DNA from: Schistosoma mansoni | Taxonomy: Eukaryota > Platyhelminthes > Trematoda > Strigeidida > Schistosomatidae | NCBI RefSeq assembly: GCF_000237925.1 | Contig: NC_031502.1 | Location: forward strand, 17,420,909-17,484,908 | Direction: 5' to 3' | DNA: 64,000 nt | In this document: positions 60,901-64,000 of the stretch, piece by piece | Layout of the letters: each line of letters starts with the position of its first letter | How positions within the stretch are numbered: position 1 is the first letter of the stretch | Made by a program: the position numbers and the translations under genes | The notes under the pieces: generated by a model | The model's input: the letters and a program-made list of their open reading frames with translations, nothing else | What the model was told of the DNA's origin: nothing | Database searches by the model: none

Positions 60901-63900
60901 GACTTCGTCCTGCACCATTAATAAAGCCCCAGAAATTACAGAGGGACATAAGGTTGCCATTTCTAAAAGCCCCAAACTTCACATGGATCTATTCTTGACC
61001 GTCAGTTGCATGTCGCAACGCCACCTTCATAACGCGCGCCAATTGTGATATTGACAGTGCGTTTCTTACTAAAACTATCTACATTCAAATCTTGTAAAAT
61101 ATCAACCCAGCTGAGTAATTTACTACAGTGAAAACTGTAATCTCTGTAACCATTTGACCTTGCATGTAAACTGGCATGTAACAAACTGTTGTTTGGGAAT
61201 AAATTATTATTATTATTATTACATAGATAGTCAACCTGTTTGGCACTCATCAAGGCCCAAGACTCGTTAGCAAGTGGAAAGATAGCACAATCTCAGGTCT
61301 TCAGTAGAGAGGACAATATCCATGGATCCTCTTACTCGGAGCAAAGGTTACCTAATGCGTTCAACGAAAGACTCTTACAAGCACCCTAACACATATGTCC
61401 GGCCTATCTTAGGATTGGAAAGTTCGTTGCAATTCCGCTCCTAAAAAGGTATGGATATCTATTGAAAGAAGCTTGAAGCAGAGAAACAAATCGAGCCCAT
61501 ACACTCCTCCCTACTGATTTTCCCGTAGAACGTGACGACGATACATTAGAATGCATGACTACAAACAAAAGACTAAAACCTAGGCAATATCGTATCTGGT
61601 GAATACTCTATGCGGTGAAAAGGTTGTAAGAGCTGACCTGATAAAAATTACGTTCTTAACCATGCTGCTGGTCAAAAATAAATAGATTGTAATATTCTTT
61701 AAAAAATCTCATTTAACTCTCGATATATTACTTACTTATAGCATGCGCACATGTACACAGTTATCAATTTTTTATAACGGTATCCTACTAAAATATTGTT
61801 TTCTGAAAGTTTTACGTAGTACTAAACGTATAACATTAAATAAAGGTAATAATAATAAAGGGGTCAACCCTACATAGGTCGAATTTTCCACCCACATTAT
61901 TCTCTCTGGGTTGCGAAAAAATAAAAGACAACCTGACAATGGTATGAAATATGCTAGGTACTGTAAATCACTGGAATAAAAACACTTTGTCCTAATCCCA
62001 CAAACACGTTTCGCGAAGTAGTGGCAGGTTGGTTGAACATCAAGAAACAAAACTTCTGGTTGTGTACGAGTGTTTTTAATTTCAGACCAGCTTTATGTGG
62101 AACCAATTCGCTCTAATGTGACCTAAACCTCATTCAGCGAACACTTTCAATAAGAGACTTGAAAACTTTGTACTTGCACAAGGTTTCCGTCTTTCATTCA
62201 AAATAACAGGTAGGAGGATACGACATATTGCACTTTTCATCCTACTTGCACTATGTCCACAATTATGTTATTAGTAGTAATGCTCCCCATTGCATAGTAT
62301 CTCTCGTTGTCTTCGCTCAACCATCAGCCTTGTATATTTGCTCAGTTACTTTTTTATGTGGTCAGGTAAAGTATTTATTAAGCAACCTCAATGAAGTAAA
62401 ACATATTCATTCATATTTGAAAATGTGAAAACTTTGCTTGTAGCCAAGCACGTGAGAAATAATGAGCTAAAGGTCATTGTAAGATTATGCTTCTGAGGAA
62501 GGTTCCACAAAACAAATGTAGTGACGGAATGAAATTATTGATGAATCAAAAGCTAGAAACCTATTTACACTGCTACAGATGGTGATAATTACGAAGCGAA
62601 ATCCACTTTTAAAAATTTACTGAAATTTACGCAATAGACTTATTGATCTGTAGTGGTATTTTTTCTAACTACACAATCCTCAAAGCTGAACACGAGATAA
62701 CTGGGAACATAAATAGCCAACATTTGACACAGAGAGAAGGGCAACAAGGGGGAACGTGTGAACATTCATTCAGTCAGATGGCATGGCTTGTCCTCGCAGA
62801 CGTGGTTATCCTGCATAACTTGTCTTTACATTAAACATATTATTCTATATCTATACCAAATATGTTGTTCAAAGGTGCTAGGCGTTATATAGACTATTCT
62901 TACGATACGGCGAGTCAGGGGCTGCCACGTAAGACCTCACAGATTAGGTAGTCACTTCATGAAAAATTTACAACTTCAGGACTAGGTCTACCATTATAGA
63001 AGTACTAATAATGAACTTAGACCATAATTCTGTAGATCTGAATTAATTAGCTTCAAATCACCATAGGCTATACTGGACTTAACGTATTTACTCCTCACTT
63101 GAAGTTACGGAGATTCTGACTTGTTAGCCAATATGACAGTCATTGGCATAGAGGATAAAGTATACTGAAACTGGCGTAGACAGTGAAGACGATACAAAAT
63201 TAGAGAAACAATCAAATTCAAAAAACTACGTCAGAATTGTTATTAATGTTATCATTATTTCGAAGTTATTCAGACCCATATTAACATACAGTGTTTGGGG
63301 AATGGTGTTACGTGTAAGTATAAAAATGATTAATTGCAATTCCAGTTTGTATCATTAGATTGTCTTTATCGAACTCTTATGGAATATACAACATATGTCC
63401 CAGACTTTTAATTGCTCACTACGTACATGAACTTTGCTTTGGTTGTCGATTCGCGACAGGCAGTGGCACTATCCGATTTACAGTGGTTTGAGGGTTTCTA
63501 GTTTCGTTTTAAAAAAACTATTATCAACGGTGAGACTGTAGTTTACGAACGACCTTTAGGAAACGCTAAAGTGACCTTGGGAATGTTCAACTACTAACTA
63601 GAGCTGAAAGAGGTTGTAAAGCAGTGTGAGGAAGTAGAATAGGGATTTACAGTTGGTGGTTAGGGTTAGGAACTAGATTCAGGGTTTTGATTACGAACCA
63701 ACATCAGCCAAAATGCCAGAAGGAAAATTGATGAATGAATTTCGCGCCAAAATCCAAGACCTGTTATCTTATATCTGACTGATTTGTCCATAAATTATAG
63801 TCTCGCCTTATCAACAACAGAAGCTCGTAGTCTTACTCGGACAACGAAATTGTGTGGAACCAAGTAGAAGAAATACTGATAGTGAAGAGTAATCAAGCAA

Positions 63901-64000
63901 TATGCAGAAACGTGACAGATCCTTCGAATTTCGGTGTAACGGCAAATAAACCCCCCAAAAATAGTTCTATAAGTCTTAGACATATGATGCCAACCTTATT
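57961..64000. other. Right-hand 6 kb without a recognisable gene
   Basis: Several short frames exist on both strands (for example 58339-58536, 59122-59325, 61772-62050 on - and 60326-60523 on +), some with mixed composition. None shows a motif I know or splice-supported continuity. Old repeats are likely but unproven. Confidence 0.35.
60840..61222 (+). repeat. Possible retroposon fragment with an (ATT)n tail
   Basis: A less AT-rich stretch (CAGCCCCCTTCAGATACGCC, CGTCCTGCACCATTAATAAA, CATAACGCGCGCCAATTGTG) ends in GGGAATAAATTATTATTATT at about 61200-61222. A unique body ending in a short tandem tail is typical of CR1/RTE-type insertions. No coding block was recognised. Confidence 0.35.

Noticed and set aside
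1-64000. CRISPR arrays, operons, prokaryotic defence systems, rRNA and tRNA genes
   Set aside because: None seen; the window is plainly eukaryotic with spliceosomal introns. The regular repeats present are microsatellites and retrotransposon copies.

Overview
This is an AT-rich eukaryotic genomic window. The long intron-rich host gene and the kinds of retrotransposon point to a trematode, most likely a blood fluke (Schistosoma); the species cannot be told from the sequence alone. The window is a draft assembly piece with three gaps of exactly 200 N (45929-46128, 47237-47436, 50480-50679).

The one clearly complete host gene is the spliceosomal U5 snRNP/tri-snRNP bridging factor PRPF6 (Prp6/Prp1 family). 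It lies on the + strand from 17194 to 46484 as 13 exons. The exon phases join without conflict into a 935-residue protein, against about 941 in human. Its introns are filled with mobile elements. Intron 5 (11 kb) holds a LINE fragment, a broken Ty3/gypsy LTR element with a nearly whole LINE nested in it, and another, internally deleted LINE. A probable last exon of an unidentified gene lies on the - strand at 49530-49667.

Layout: 1-8.2 kb, a tail fragment of a short repeat, a tail-to-tail pair of decayed LINEs (2.3-6.4 kb) and unassigned sequence. 8.2-11.9 kb, a nearly identical second copy of the 3' end of PRPF6 (exons 12 and 13 plus flank), 35 kb upstream of the real one and in the same orientation. 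12-15.2 kb, a short repeat and a decayed CR1-like LINE. 17.2-46.5 kb, PRPF6. 47.4-48.8 kb, the 3' half of a LINE almost identical to the one in intron 5. 50.7-57.9 kb, two copies of a CR1-like LINE in opposite orientation. 58-64 kb, no gene that I recognise.

The most informative observation concerns repeat biology. The LINE at 25423-29341 is bounded by a perfect 12-bp target-site duplication. A family of roughly 0.5-kb repeats scattered through the window shares both its 5' end (about 450 bp of 5' UTR) and its 3' tail, and lacks the coding middle. The short repeats therefore look like internally deleted, non-autonomous partners of that LINE rather than an unrelated SINE. I found no new multi-gene system; the window is a host splicing-factor gene embedded in layered retrotransposons.
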